Shown here one piece after another: positions 8,599 through 16,328 of a stretch of DNA of 34,258 nucleotides. This DNA is from an uncultured Alphaproteobacteria bacterium. Lineage in GTDB: Bacteria > Pseudomonadota > Alphaproteobacteria > UBA11222. The translations under genes and the position numbers were made by a program. Under the pieces are notes generated by a model, which made no database searches, had not been told where the DNA came from, and saw nothing but the letters and a program-made list of their open reading frames with translations. Each line of letters begins with the position of its first letter. The first letter of the stretch is position 1. The DNA lies in contig CALAQW010000017.1 of the NCBI GenBank assembly GCA_937888955.1, positions 1 to 34,258 of the forward strand, in the 5' to 3' direction.

Positions 8599-9243
8599 TC
8601 AGCGCGCTGCGATGTAGTCCAAGGCAGCCGCGAATGCTTCGTCTATACCTAAATTCGTCGTGTCAAGCAAGTAGGCATCGCCTGCGGCGCGCAAGGCGGC
8701 AGTCGCCCGATTCTGATCGCGTTCGTCGCGTTTCTTGAGGTCCGCCAGCACCTCGTCCTCGCTGACCTGTTCGCCTTTTCCCGTAAGCTCCAGATAACGG
8801 CGGTGTGCCCGTTCTTCTGCGGAGGCAGTGACGAACAGCTTCCGGTCGGCCTTTGGGCAGATCACCGTGCCGATATCGCGGCCATCAAGCACCGCACCGG
8901 GCGCACCGCCGGGCGGATTGGCGGCAAAAGTGCGCTGAAATTCGACGAGTGCTTCGCGCAGGGCAGGGATGGCGGCGATTTGTGATGCCATTTCGCCGAC
9001 CCGATCGGTCCGTAGTTCGTCCGAATTCAGCTCATCAGGATCCAGACTACGCGCGGCGGCAAGGATTGCGGGAGTGTCGTCAGCGTCAATGCTTTGTTTA
9101 AGCAATTTGAGCGCGACGGCGCGGTAGATTGCACCGGTATCGAGATAGGCATAGCCCAAATGCGCGGCAAGTCTGCGTGCCAATGTGCCTTTGCCCGCCG
9201 CGGCAGGCCCGTCAATTGCAATAACAATGGCGGGTTTGCTCAT
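8599..9243 (-). CDS. cmk: Cytidylate kinase
   Basis: Cmk phosphorylates CMP and dCMP to the diphosphates. The 214-residue protein begins MSKPAIVIAIDGPAAAGKGT, with the P-loop GPAAAGKGT at 12-20, the YLDTGAIYRAVAL substrate region at 33-45, the LDGRDIGTVICP CMP-binding motif, and the lid region KKRDERDQNR. The length is normal for the bacterial CMP kinase family. Its ATG overlaps the aroA stop (ATGA), so the two are translationally coupled, and rpsA follows, which is the classical proteobacterial arrangement. Confidence 0.96.
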   Translation of the reverse strand: MSKPAIVIAIDGPAAAGKGTLARRLAAHLGYAYLDTGAIYRAVALKLLKQSIDADDTPAILAAARSLDPDELNSDELRTDRVGEMASQIAAIPALREALVEFQRTFAANPPGGAPGAVLDGRDIGTVICPKADRKLFVTASAEERAHRRYLELTGKGEQVSEDEVLADLKKRDERDQNRATAALRAAGDAYLLDTTNLGIDEAFAAALDYIAAR

Positions 9244-10610
9244 GATGCCTCGATCGTTTCAATGGATGCGCCCAGCCCATGCATCAGGGATACGAAATCA
9301 GGAAAGCTGGTTGCGATCATGCGACTGTCATCGACTGTGACAGGGGATTTCGCGGCAAGCCCGGCAACCAGAAACGACATGGCGATGCGGTGATCCATCT
9401 GCGTGGCGATGGTGGCGCCACCCGGGATCGGGGTGGCGGTGCCGCCGCGCCCCTCGATCACCAGCCCGTCCTCAAGCTCGGTGACCTTTACGCCGCATGC
9501 GCTCAGTCCCTGCGCCATCGCAGCCAGGCGGTCGCTTTCCTTCACCCGTAACTCTGCCAGCCCGCGTAAGCTGCTGGTGCCTTCGGCACAGGCCGCGGCG
9601 ATGGCCAGTATCGGATATTCGTCGATCATGCTGGCGGCGCGTTCCGGAGGCGGGGCAATCGCCTTCAGGGCGCTGCCGCGTGCGGTGATATCGGCAATTG
9701 TCTCACCGCCGGCGCGGCGCTGATTTTCAAGTGAGATATCCGCTCCCATTTCCGCCAGACAGGCAAACAGCCCGGCGCGCAGTGGATTGATGCAGACATT
9801 TGTCACTGTCACATCCGCGCCCGGCGTCAGCAATGCCGCGACAATCGGGAAAGCTGCGGATGAGGGATCACCGGGTACTGTAAAATGCGCAGGCCGAAGT
9901 TCGGGTTGCCCGCTCAACCTGATGATTTGTCCGCCACCGGAAAGTTTTTCGCTGCTGATGTCAGCGCCCATATGGCGCAGCATTGTTTCGGTATGGTCGC
10001 GGGTCGGTTCGGGCTCGATAATTTCGGTCACCCCCGCAGCGCTCAGCCCGGCCAGCAAGATGGCCGATTTCACCTGTGCGGACGCAACGGGTAATTCATA
10101 GCGGATCGGCAACAGTTCCTGCGGACCGGTGACAGTGATCGGCAGCCGCATTCCCTGCCGTCCGGCACAATCGATTCCCATCATGCCAAGCGGCGTTGCG
10201 ACCCGTGCCATCGGCCGCCGGTGAAGCGAGGCATCGCCCGTAAAGGTTGTGCGGATGGGATGCCCCCCAGCCAGCCCCATCAGCAGACGTACCGATGTGC
10301 CCGAATTGCCCATCTCAAGCACGCTGTCGGGTTCGCAGAGCCCGCCAATCCCCACGCCGTTGATCCGCCAAATGCCCGTCCCGTCGCGTTCGGCATGGCC
10401 GCCAAGCTTGCGGATCGCGGCAATGGAATTGCGGACATCTTCGCCTTCAAGTAGCCCGTCGACGCAGGTTTCGCCAACCGCCAGCAGACCGAACATCGCC
10501 GCGCGATGTGAAATCGATTTATCGCCAGGAACCGCAATTGTCCCGCTCAGGCGATTGCCCGCGCGCGCTGTCAGAGGCTGCGGCTGGGAATCGTGGCGAT
10601 TTTCGGTCAT
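9240..10610 (-). CDS. aroA: EPSP synthase (3-phosphoshikimate 1-carboxyvinyltransferase), class II type
   Basis: AroA joins shikimate 3-phosphate and PEP in the shikimate pathway and is the target of glyphosate. The 456-residue protein has PGDKSISHRA at 28-37, RRPMARV, EPTRDHTE, IDEYPILAIAAACAEG and LRVKESDRLAAMAQGL. This motif set resembles the class II enzymes typified by Agrobacterium CP4 rather than E. coli. The PEP/glyphosate loop reads MGNSGTSVR (100-108), so a glycine (G104) sits where, from memory, CP4 has the tolerance-associated alanine. The start is the ATG at 10610. The stop overlaps the cmk start by four bases. Confidence 0.95.
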   Translation of the reverse strand: MTENRHDSQPQPLTARAGNRLSGTIAVPGDKSISHRAAMFGLLAVGETCVDGLLEGEDVRNSIAAIRKLGGHAERDGTGIWRINGVGIGGLCEPDSVLEMGNSGTSVRLLMGLAGGHPIRTTFTGDASLHRRPMARVATPLGMMGIDCAGRQGMRLPITVTGPQELLPIRYELPVASAQVKSAILLAGLSAAGVTEIIEPEPTRDHTETMLRHMGADISSEKLSGGGQIIRLSGQPELRPAHFTVPGDPSSAAFPIVAALLTPGADVTVTNVCINPLRAGLFACLAEMGADISLENQRRAGGETIADITARGSALKAIAPPPERAASMIDEYPILAIAAACAEGTSSLRGLAELRVKESDRLAAMAQGLSACGVKVTELEDGLVIEGRGGTATPIPGGATIATQMDHRIAMSFLVAGLAAKSPVTVDDSRMIATSFPDFVSLMHGLGASIETIEAS

Positions 10611-10951
10611 CTGGTACGGGGTCCGTTAGCTGTCGACGGTGCGGCGTGCTTGTATTGCCGCGGGCGGGCCGCGCCAGTTTGGCGGCCGGCGCATGCTGTC
10701 GGGACGTAGCATGACGCGGTTTTCAGCGCAATATCAGCGCAGTATATGCCGAATATGCGGTAATACGGGCAGCCGTGGCGGCTGTCTGGCAGGTCTTTTC
10801 GCAAAGGCCCGGACCTGAAGGCCGCGGTTGTGTGTGCATTGTATTAGATAATCAATTGACACATAGTGCGCGGGCTCGCTATGTAGCGCGCCTGACATGG
10901 GGCGACGGTCGTCCCGGAACCGTTTCCATCAGCGGAATCTGAGAGGGATTT
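10611..10951. other. Divergent intergenic control region between aroA and the FYDLN-acid gene
   Basis: These 341 bp hold no gene I can support. Toward aroA there is a GC-rich imperfect hairpin at 10667-10687 (GGCCG and CCA pairing with TGG and CGGCC, with a 2-nt bulge). Toward the plus-strand gene there is a promoter with an overlapping inverted repeat (10856-10885). The ribosome binding site GAGAGGG lies just before the GTG at 10952. I could not identify a convincing aroA promoter on the minus strand. Confidence 0.5.
10856..10885 (+). promoter_or_regulatory. Promoter for the FYDLN-acid gene with overlapping inverted repeat
   Basis: A perfect -35 box TTGACA (10856-10861), an 18-bp spacer and a -10-like TATGTA (10880-10885) lie about 65 bp upstream of the GTG start. 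The segment 10861-10884 is itself an inverted repeat: ACATAG(T)GCG and CGCTATGT around a 6-bp centre. This looks like an operator lying over the promoter. The boxes are visible in the sequence; regulation by a repressor is inference. Confidence 0.5.
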
Positions 10952-11371
10952 GTGGCAAAACCGGAATGGGGCACAAAACGCCAATGTCCAAGTTGCGGGA
11001 CAAGGTTTTACGACCTGCAGCAGGATGACCCGATTATCTGCATCAATTGCAGCCACGAATTCATGCCCGAGATCCTCTTGAAACCACGTCGTACGCGGCC
11101 AGAAGAACCTCCCCAGAAGAAGGAGGTGGAGAAGCCTGACGATGATGATGATGATGACGATATTCTCGATGACGATGATGACGAGGATATCTCACTCGAA
11201 TCGCTTGATGATGACAATGACGATGACGATGACGACGACGATGAATTGATCGCCGATCTGCCTGCCGATGATATAGACGATGATGACGATCTGGAAGATG
11301 ACGAGGATCTGCTTCTGGATGATGACGAAGACGATGACACAATCCTCCCCAAACCCAAGATAGAGGATTGA
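10952..11371 (+). CDS. TIGR02300 (FYDLN-acid) family zinc-ribbon protein with aspartate-rich tail
   Basis: This 139-residue protein starts at a GTG preceded by GAGAGGG. The N-terminus has a four-cysteine zinc ribbon (C12, C15, C30, C33) with the diagnostic FYDL segment at 19-22. From about residue 60 it becomes a very acidic low-complexity tail of long Asp/Glu runs with almost no basic residues, ending LPKPKIED. This matches the alphaproteobacterial family TIGR02300, whose function is not known; the ribbon suggests nucleic-acid or protein binding and the tail may mimic nucleic acid, which is speculation. Position near aroA-cmk and upstream of tRNA-Ala is conserved in the class. Confidence 0.9.
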   Translation: MAKPEWGTKRQCPSCGTRFYDLQQDDPIICINCSHEFMPEILLKPRRTRPEEPPQKKEVEKPDDDDDDDDILDDDDDEDISLESLDDDNDDDDDDDDELIADLPADDIDDDDDLEDDEDLLLDDDEDDDTILPKPKIED

Positions 11372-11483
11372 CCGGCAGGAGAAATTCTGTCACATCGCCG
11401 GATCGATGAGTTCGTGCGATTGCGGGTTAAAAAACGCCAGCCATGCCGCCTGTTCGTCAGGTGTGTCATGTCGCGGACAATAT

Positions 11484-11559
<76 letters not shown>

Positions 11560-11588
11560 TCCCGGTTTGCGCGATGTCGTTACCTGAC

Positions 11589-11608
11589 CCCGATACAGCC
11601 CGATACAG
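11589..11608. repeat. 10-bp tandem duplication between tRNA-Ala and the DUF1217 gene
   Basis: The unit cccgatacag is repeated twice in perfect tandem in the 63-bp spacer between tRNA-Ala and the convergent DUF1217 gene. No U-tract hairpin is present, so I see no intrinsic terminator here. Confidence 0.7.
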
Positions 11609-11622
11609 GATGAAGGCTGGAG

Positions 11623-12378
11623 CTAAATCAGCAGATTGATGCCGCTCGTGGCCGGGGTGAACAGGCTGACGATGCCGGCGGTAGCGGAATTTGCGGTGGC
11701 AGCGGTATCGACACTGATCAGATATTGCTGGATCACCCGGTCGACATATTTCGGATCCTGAAATTTTTCGAAATCAAGCCGTTTCTCAAGGGTGCGGCCC
11801 TGCGCCTCGACCGTCTGATAAACGATTTCGAGCGGCAAGCCGGTTGCCCCCAATGCGACATCGCGCAGGATAGGGTTGCCCAATATGTCGAATGGCGACT
11901 TGATATTTGCCGCTTCCTGTTGAAACCGGATGGCCTGACGGATGCCGGGGCTTTCCGCATCGAGGCTCTTTTCAAAGCGGATTTGCGTCAGGCGGGATTC
12001 AACCTTGGCTGCAAAGTCCGAGCTTTTGAGCGTATTGACCCCGGCATAGGCGCGCAGGTCCACGGCCAGATCGCGATAACGGTTGTCATTTGCGCGGTTG
12101 ACCAGCGATTCCGGGTCTGTCGGGTCGCTGATCAGGATTTCCTTGATGAAGCCGCGTTTGTTGATTTCGCTTTCAAGACCATAGGCTTCCAGGACAGTGC
12201 TTAGAAGTCGATAATCATCAAGTAAATCATCAACATCCTCGACTTCTTTCACACGGGTTTTGAAGTTCGCGATATCATTCTTGAAGCTTGGATCACGCGC
12301 CACCAATTCCTTTCGGATCGGTTCCAGCCGATCAAGGCCTTTATAAACGGCCAGGGCGGAAATGCCGGTCAGTGCCAT
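11623..12378 (-). CDS. DUF1217 family protein
   Basis: The 251-residue product starts MALTGISALAVYKGLDRLEP at an ATG with AGGAAG six bases upstream. It is predicted mostly alpha-helical and soluble, with no signal peptide until a small-residue-rich hydrophobic C-terminus (ATANSATAGIVSLFTPATSGINLLI). Landmarks such as DPSFKNDIANFK, LLSTVLEAYGLE, LVNRANDNRYRDLA and the DPKYVDRVIQQYLI region match my knowledge of DUF1217. In many alphaproteobacteria that family sits in flagellar clusters and its biochemical role is unknown. Here it stands alone, convergent with tRNA-Ala and divergent from clpS, with no flagellar gene in the window. The family assignment is by eye. Confidence 0.75.
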   Translation of the reverse strand: MALTGISALAVYKGLDRLEPIRKELVARDPSFKNDIANFKTRVKEVEDVDDLLDDYRLLSTVLEAYGLESEINKRGFIKEILISDPTDPESLVNRANDNRYRDLAVDLRAYAGVNTLKSSDFAAKVESRLTQIRFEKSLDAESPGIRQAIRFQQEAANIKSPFDILGNPILRDVALGATGLPLEIVYQTVEAQGRTLEKRLDFEKFQDPKYVDRVIQQYLISVDTAATANSATAGIVSLFTPATSGINLLI

Positions 12379-12543
12379 GGTGGTCTTCCTGTCGCTGCGC
12401 CAATGGTGCCTGAGGCGGGGTCTGGCGGTACCGGATCATTGTGCGGCTGCGGATACTAATGTTCGGTAAACAGGCCTGAATCTCTCCCGTCGGCGTGAAA
12501 CTTTGCGTTTCTAACTGTTCAATTCTGCAGCGCGACACCATAT

Positions 12544-12572
12544 TTGAACAATTGTCGTCGCAGGGTTTATAG
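12544..12572 (+). promoter_or_regulatory. Candidate promoter for clpS-clpA
   Basis: A -35-like TTGAAC (12544-12549) and TTTATAG (12566-12572), giving a 16-17 bp spacer, lie in the 12379-12786 stretch upstream of clpS. No gene is supported in that stretch. A transcript would start near 12579. I see no clear heat-shock (sigma-32) promoter in the usual spacing. Confidence 0.4.
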
Positions 12573-12786
12573 TTTCGACATGCCCGCTATGTTATGTTTA
12601 CGGGGAATATGAAGGAAGTTGTGGTTTGCGCATATGTTAAGTCAAAACCGGAATTCAGGGTTGCGTTCTGAGAAAACATCTCTGCATTCTTCTCTCTCAT
12701 CTGGCCAAATTATGCAGTCGGCAGAGGCGCAAGGGCTGAATGCTGTGACGTGTGGTGGTGCCAGGCAAGATATTCAGGCCCGTGCG

Positions 12787-13194
12787 ATGGGCGTGCCGGC
12801 AGATGTGGCGATAGCCTGTTCCCGGATCGAGCCGGAGATTTGCGTAGATCAGGCTATAAAGCTGTCCGGTGATGGCGACGGGTTGGATAGCGATCAGGAC
12901 AGTGATACCGGCACAATCACAAAAACACGCCCGAAGACAAAAAAACCGTCACTCTACAAAGTGTTGTTACTGAACGACGACTATACGCCGATGGAATTCG
13001 TCGTTCATATATTGGAGCAGTTTTTCAACAAGAACCGTGAAGAGGCGATGAAGATCATGCTTCATGTGCATCAGCGCGGCGTAGGCGTCTGCGGGGTCTA
13101 TACCTATGAGGTGGCCGAGACAAAAGTCACACAGGTGATAGACTATTCCAGACAGAATCAGCACCCGCTCCAGTGCACAATGGAAAAAGAATAG
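12787..13194 (+). CDS. clpS: ATP-dependent Clp protease adaptor ClpS
   Basis: ClpS binds N-degron substrates and delivers them to ClpA. The core, [19 protein letters not shown] through [23 protein letters not shown] to [10 protein letters not shown], is a full ClpS domain with the [10 protein letters not shown] substrate pocket. The start is uncertain. The frame stays open back to 12619 (TTG) and has ATGs at 12634 and 12787. I chose 12787 (135 residues) because it has an AGG eight bases upstream, it is closest to the usual 105-120 residues, and the codons before it look less like coding sequence. The longer form would have a 51-56 residue extension of unknown role. clpA begins nine bases after the stop. 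Confidence 0.88.
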   Translation: MGVPADVAIACSRIEPEICVDQAIKLSGDGDGLDSDQDSDTGTITKTRPKTKKPSLYKVLLLNDDYTPMEFVVHILEQFFNKNREEAMKIMLHVHQRGVGVCGVYTYEVAETKVTQVIDYSRQNQHPLQCTMEKE

Positions 13195-13203
13195 GTTAGC
13201 ATT

Positions 13204-15576
13204 TTGCCCTCATTCTCACGCAGTCTCGAAGAAAGCCTTCATCGCGCAATTGCTGGCGCAAGTGCGCGCAAACATGAATATGCGACGTTGGAGCATTTGC
13301 TGCTGTCGCTGCTTGAAGATCAGGATGCGAGCGCGGTCATGCGCGCATGCGGCGTCGATCTTGATGTGATCCGGCAGGCGGTCGAGAATTACATCGACAA
13401 TGAGCTTTCTTCCCTGATCGTGGAAACCGGTGAAGACGCAAAACCCACCGCCGGGTTCCAGCGCGTTATCCAGCGCGCGGTCATTCACGTGCAATCCTCC
13501 GGTCGCGAAGAGGTGACCGGCGCCAATGTGCTTGTCGCGATCTTCGCCGAACGTGAAAGCCATGCGGCCTATTTCCTGCAGGAGCAGGAGATGACCCGCT
13601 ATGATGCGGTGAACTACATTTCGCACGGTATTGCGAAGGTGCCTGGCATGTCCGAGAGCGCACCGGTTCGTGGCGCGGACGAGCAACAGGATCCAAAGGC
13701 CAAATCGGACAAGAAAAGCGGCGATGCGTTGCAGGCCTATTGCGTCAATCTGAATGAGAAGGCGAAAGAAGGCGGAATCGATCCGCTGATCGGGCGCGAA
13801 TCGGAAGTTGAGCGGGCGATGCAGATCCTGTGTCGTCGGCAGAAGAACAACCCGTTGCTGGTCGGTGATTCAGGTGTCGGCAAGACAGCGATCGCCGAGG
13901 GGCTGGCGCGCAAAATCGTTGACGGGGAAGTCCCCGAGGTCCTTGCCGATGCGACGATTTTCTCACTCGATATGGGGACGCTGCTTGCGGGCACGCGTTA
14001 CCGCGGCGATTTCGAGGAACGTATCAAGGCGGTCATGAAAGAGCTTGAGGAATATCCGGGCGCGATCATGTTCATCGATGAAATTCATACGGTTATCGGT
14101 GCCGGCGCCACAAGCGGGGGGGCGATGGATGCGTCCAATCTGCTCAAGCCGGCGCTGCAGACCGGGGCGCTGAAATGCATCGGTTCCACCACTTATAAGG
14201 AATTCAGGCAGTTTTTTGAAAAAGACCGGGCGCTGTTGCGGCGGTTCCAGAAAATCGACGTCAATGAACCCTCGGTCCCGGATGCGGTGAAGATCCTGAC
14301 CGGGCTGAAACCGTATTTCGAGGAATTTCACAAGGTCCGTTATACGAATGACGCGATCAAGACGGCCGTCGAACTGGCCGCGAAATATATCCATGACCGG
14401 AAACTGCCCGACAAGGCCATCGATGTGATCGATGAAGTCGGTGCCTCGCAGATGTTGCTGCCCGAAACGCGGCGCAAGAAGACCGTCGGTGTGAAGGAAG
14501 TTGAAGCGGTGATCGCAAAAATGGCCCGCATTCCGCCGAAAACGGTATCGAAATCCGACAAGGTGGCGCTGGCGGATCTCGATAGCGATCTGAAGCATGT
14601 CGTATTCGGGCAGGATCAGGCGATCGATGCCTTGGCGGCATCGATCAAATTGGCGCGCGCGGGATTGCGTGAACCCGACAAGCCGGTCGGTTGCTATCTG
14701 TTTTCGGGTCCCACCGGTGTCGGCAAGACCGAGGTTGCGCGTCAATTATCCGAGATCCTTGGTATCGAGCTGCTGAGATTCGATATGTCGGAATATATGG
14801 AGCGGCATACAGTGTCGCGGCTGATCGGGGCGCCCCCGGGTTATGTCGGGTTCGATCAGGGCGGGCTTCTGACCGACGGGGTGGATCAGCATCCGCATTC
14901 GGTTGTCCTGCTCGATGAGATCGAGAAAGCGCATCCCGACCTGTTCAATATTCTGCTGCAGGTCATGGATCATGGCAAGCTGACCGATAATAACGGCAAG
15001 AAAGTTGATTTCCGGAACGTGATCCTGATCATGACGACGAATGCCGGTGCGCAGGAAATGTCCAAGCAGGCAATCGGCTTTGGCCGTGGCAGCAAGGAAG
15101 GCGAGGACGAGGAAGCGATCAAGAAACTGTTCTCGCCGGAATTCCGCAACAGGCTGGATGCGGTTATTCCGTTCGGGCATTTGCCGCCGGACGTCATTTC
15201 GATGGTGGTGGAAAAATTTGTGCTGCAGCTTGAAAACCAGTTGCAGGACCGCAAGGTTTCCATCGAATTATCGCCAGAAGCCAATCAATGGATCGCCAGG
15301 CGCGGTTATGACGAACATTACGGTGCGCGTCCGCTGGCGCGGGTAATTCAGGAATATATCAAGAAGCCGCTTGCCGATGAGTTGTTATTCGGTGCCCTGA
15401 CAAAAGGGGGCACTGTCACGATTTCAGTCGGCAAAGACCCTGATAGTGGTGAAGAGCGTCTCGTCTTTTCATTTGTCGCGCCCAAACGCCGCGCGACGGC
15501 CAAAGGCAAGAAGGGTGGTGAGGGAAGCGCACCCGATGAAAAAGGCGCGCCCAAAGTGCCGCTGCTGACAAACTGA
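13204..15576 (+). CDS. clpA: ATP-dependent Clp protease ATP-binding subunit ClpA
   Basis: ClpA unfolds substrates and feeds them to ClpP. The 790-residue protein begins MPSFSRSLEESLHRA, the usual ClpA start, read from a TTG at 13204 with only a weak Shine-Dalgarno. An N-terminal Clp repeat domain (about 1-140) binds ClpS. D1 has Walker A GDSGVGKT at 221-228 and Walker B IMFIDEIHT. D2 has GPTGVGKT at 502-509 and VVLLDEIEKAH. The ClpP-docking loop reads AIGFGR. The C-terminus is basic then GAPKVPLLTN. It is coupled to clpS in the typical operon; clpP is not in the window. Confidence 0.97.
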   Translation: MPSFSRSLEESLHRAIAGASARKHEYATLEHLLLSLLEDQDASAVMRACGVDLDVIRQAVENYIDNELSSLIVETGEDAKPTAGFQRVIQRAVIHVQSSGREEVTGANVLVAIFAERESHAAYFLQEQEMTRYDAVNYISHGIAKVPGMSESAPVRGADEQQDPKAKSDKKSGDALQAYCVNLNEKAKEGGIDPLIGRESEVERAMQILCRRQKNNPLLVGDSGVGKTAIAEGLARKIVDGEVPEVLADATIFSLDMGTLLAGTRYRGDFEERIKAVMKELEEYPGAIMFIDEIHTVIGAGATSGGAMDASNLLKPALQTGALKCIGSTTYKEFRQFFEKDRALLRRFQKIDVNEPSVPDAVKILTGLKPYFEEFHKVRYTNDAIKTAVELAAKYIHDRKLPDKAIDVIDEVGASQMLLPETRRKKTVGVKEVEAVIAKMARIPPKTVSKSDKVALADLDSDLKHVVFGQDQAIDALAASIKLARAGLREPDKPVGCYLFSGPTGVGKTEVARQLSEILGIELLRFDMSEYMERHTVSRLIGAPPGYVGFDQGGLLTDGVDQHPHSVVLLDEIEKAHPDLFNILLQVMDHGKLTDNNGKKVDFRNVILIMTTNAGAQEMSKQAIGFGRGSKEGEDEEAIKKLFSPEFRNRLDAVIPFGHLPPDVISMVVEKFVLQLENQLQDRKVSIELSPEANQWIARRGYDEHYGARPLARVIQEYIKKPLADELLFGALTKGGTVTISVGKDPDSGEERLVFSFVAPKRRATAKGKKGGEGSAPDEKGAPKVPLLTN

Positions 15577-15622
15577 TATCGTGTCGGCAACCGATATTGT
15601 TCGTAATATGGGGAAGGGGAGT

Positions 15623-16213
15623 ATGCGGATGAACCTGGCAAATAGGGGGTTCGGGCCGTCATTGAGTTGGCCGTCATTGATGTGGGCGCGTGCCTGGATT
15701 GGCATGACCGCGGTGTCTGGTTTTATGATCGTCTTGTTTTCGGTTCATAATGCCGCCCAGGCAGGCGACAACTATATCGCAACGCAATTTCATGCACCGG
15801 GTCTGCGCGGTTCGGCCGGCGAGACTCTGAAGATGCTGGTGGGCAGTAATATCGATGCCCATCATGATGAGGAGCATGGCGATGCTGAACATGGTGACGC
15901 TGAACATGGCGAAGCTGAACATGGTGGCGCTGAACATGGTGATGGGGCAGACCATCACGGTACCGAGCAATCGGCGCATAAGTCAGGTAATTACGCGCAG
16001 GTGAATTGCGGCACATACTGCAGGACAGTTTCGGACGACCGCATCGATGAGAAATATGAGGAATGCCTGGGCCCATGTTTCAAGTGCAGTCAGGTCGCCA
16101 TCCGCGAACAGGCAAGCGCGCATAAGCCCGGTGATGAGCAAATTGCGCGGCAGTCATTCGAGCAATGCTGGGCGAATATCCCCAAAAACGGCGCTTTTAA
16201 AATCAGCAAATAG
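15623..16213 (+). CDS. Secreted His- and Cys-rich protein with EHGDA repeats, function unknown
   Basis: I do not recognise this 196-residue protein. It starts at an ATG preceded by a strong purine-rich GGGGAAGGGGA; ATGs at 15608 or 15629 are alternatives. A hydrophobic stretch at about 18-44 ending NAAQA at residue 47 looks like a signal peptide with an AxA cleavage site, so export to the periplasm is likely. The mature part carries five copies of a pentapeptide (EHGDA/EHGEA/EHGGA) at 84-108 flanked by HH pairs, then six cysteines (129, 133, 148, 152, 155, 182) spaced CxxxC, CxxxCxxC and a lone C. Metal binding is a reasonable inference. It lies 46 bp after clpA and may be co-transcribed. Confidence 0.75.
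   Translation: MRMNLANRGFGPSLSWPSLMWARAWIGMTAVSGFMIVLFSVHNAAQAGDNYIATQFHAPGLRGSAGETLKMLVGSNIDAHHDEEHGDAEHGDAEHGEAEHGGAEHGDGADHHGTEQSAHKSGNYAQVNCGTYCRTVSDDRIDEKYEECLGPCFKCSQVAIREQASAHKPGDEQIARQSFEQCWANIPKNGAFKISK
15872..15946 (+). repeat. 15-bp tandem repeat coding for EHGxA units
   Basis: Five in-frame 15-bp units of the form GARCATGGYGAYGCT run from 15872 to 15946; the third and fourth units replace GAY with GAA and GGC, and the fifth diverges at its last codon. The unit length keeps the frame, so copy number could change by slippage without breaking the gene. Confidence 0.85.
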
Positions 16214-16282
16214 GCGCCTATCCGTCAGCAGGTGATCGGCGCGTCCCGCTGGTGTAGCCCCCCTGGAAGGGACATCAACGTC

Positions 16283-16320
16283 CTTGCAGCAGCTTGCAGC
16301 AGCAGGCCGGCTCAGCCGGC
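16283..16320. repeat. 10-bp tandem repeat and GCCGGC hairpin between convergent genes
   Basis: In the 115-bp spacer between the His-rich gene and the kinase gene, cttgcagcag is repeated in perfect tandem (16283-16302). It is followed by GCCGGC-TCA-GCCGGC (16306-16320), a 6-bp perfect hairpin. There is no clear T-run on either strand, so it is only a weak bidirectional terminator candidate. Confidence 0.5.
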
Positions 16321-16328
16321 ATTGTGGT

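Noticed and set aside
7546-8652. Plus-strand open frame of about 368 codons opposite rpsA
   Set aside because: It is antisense to the six S1 repeats of rpsA, has no plausible ribosome binding site, and its product resembles nothing known.
11100-11340. GAT/GAC-rich repeat in the FYDLN-acid gene as a microsatellite or foreign DNA
   Set aside because: The repeat is the codon pattern for the acidic tail that defines the protein family, and the frame is intact.
12379-12786. A gene in the clpS upstream region
   Set aside because: Only short frames without ribosome binding sites or similarity; the region is better read as a promoter and leader for clpS.
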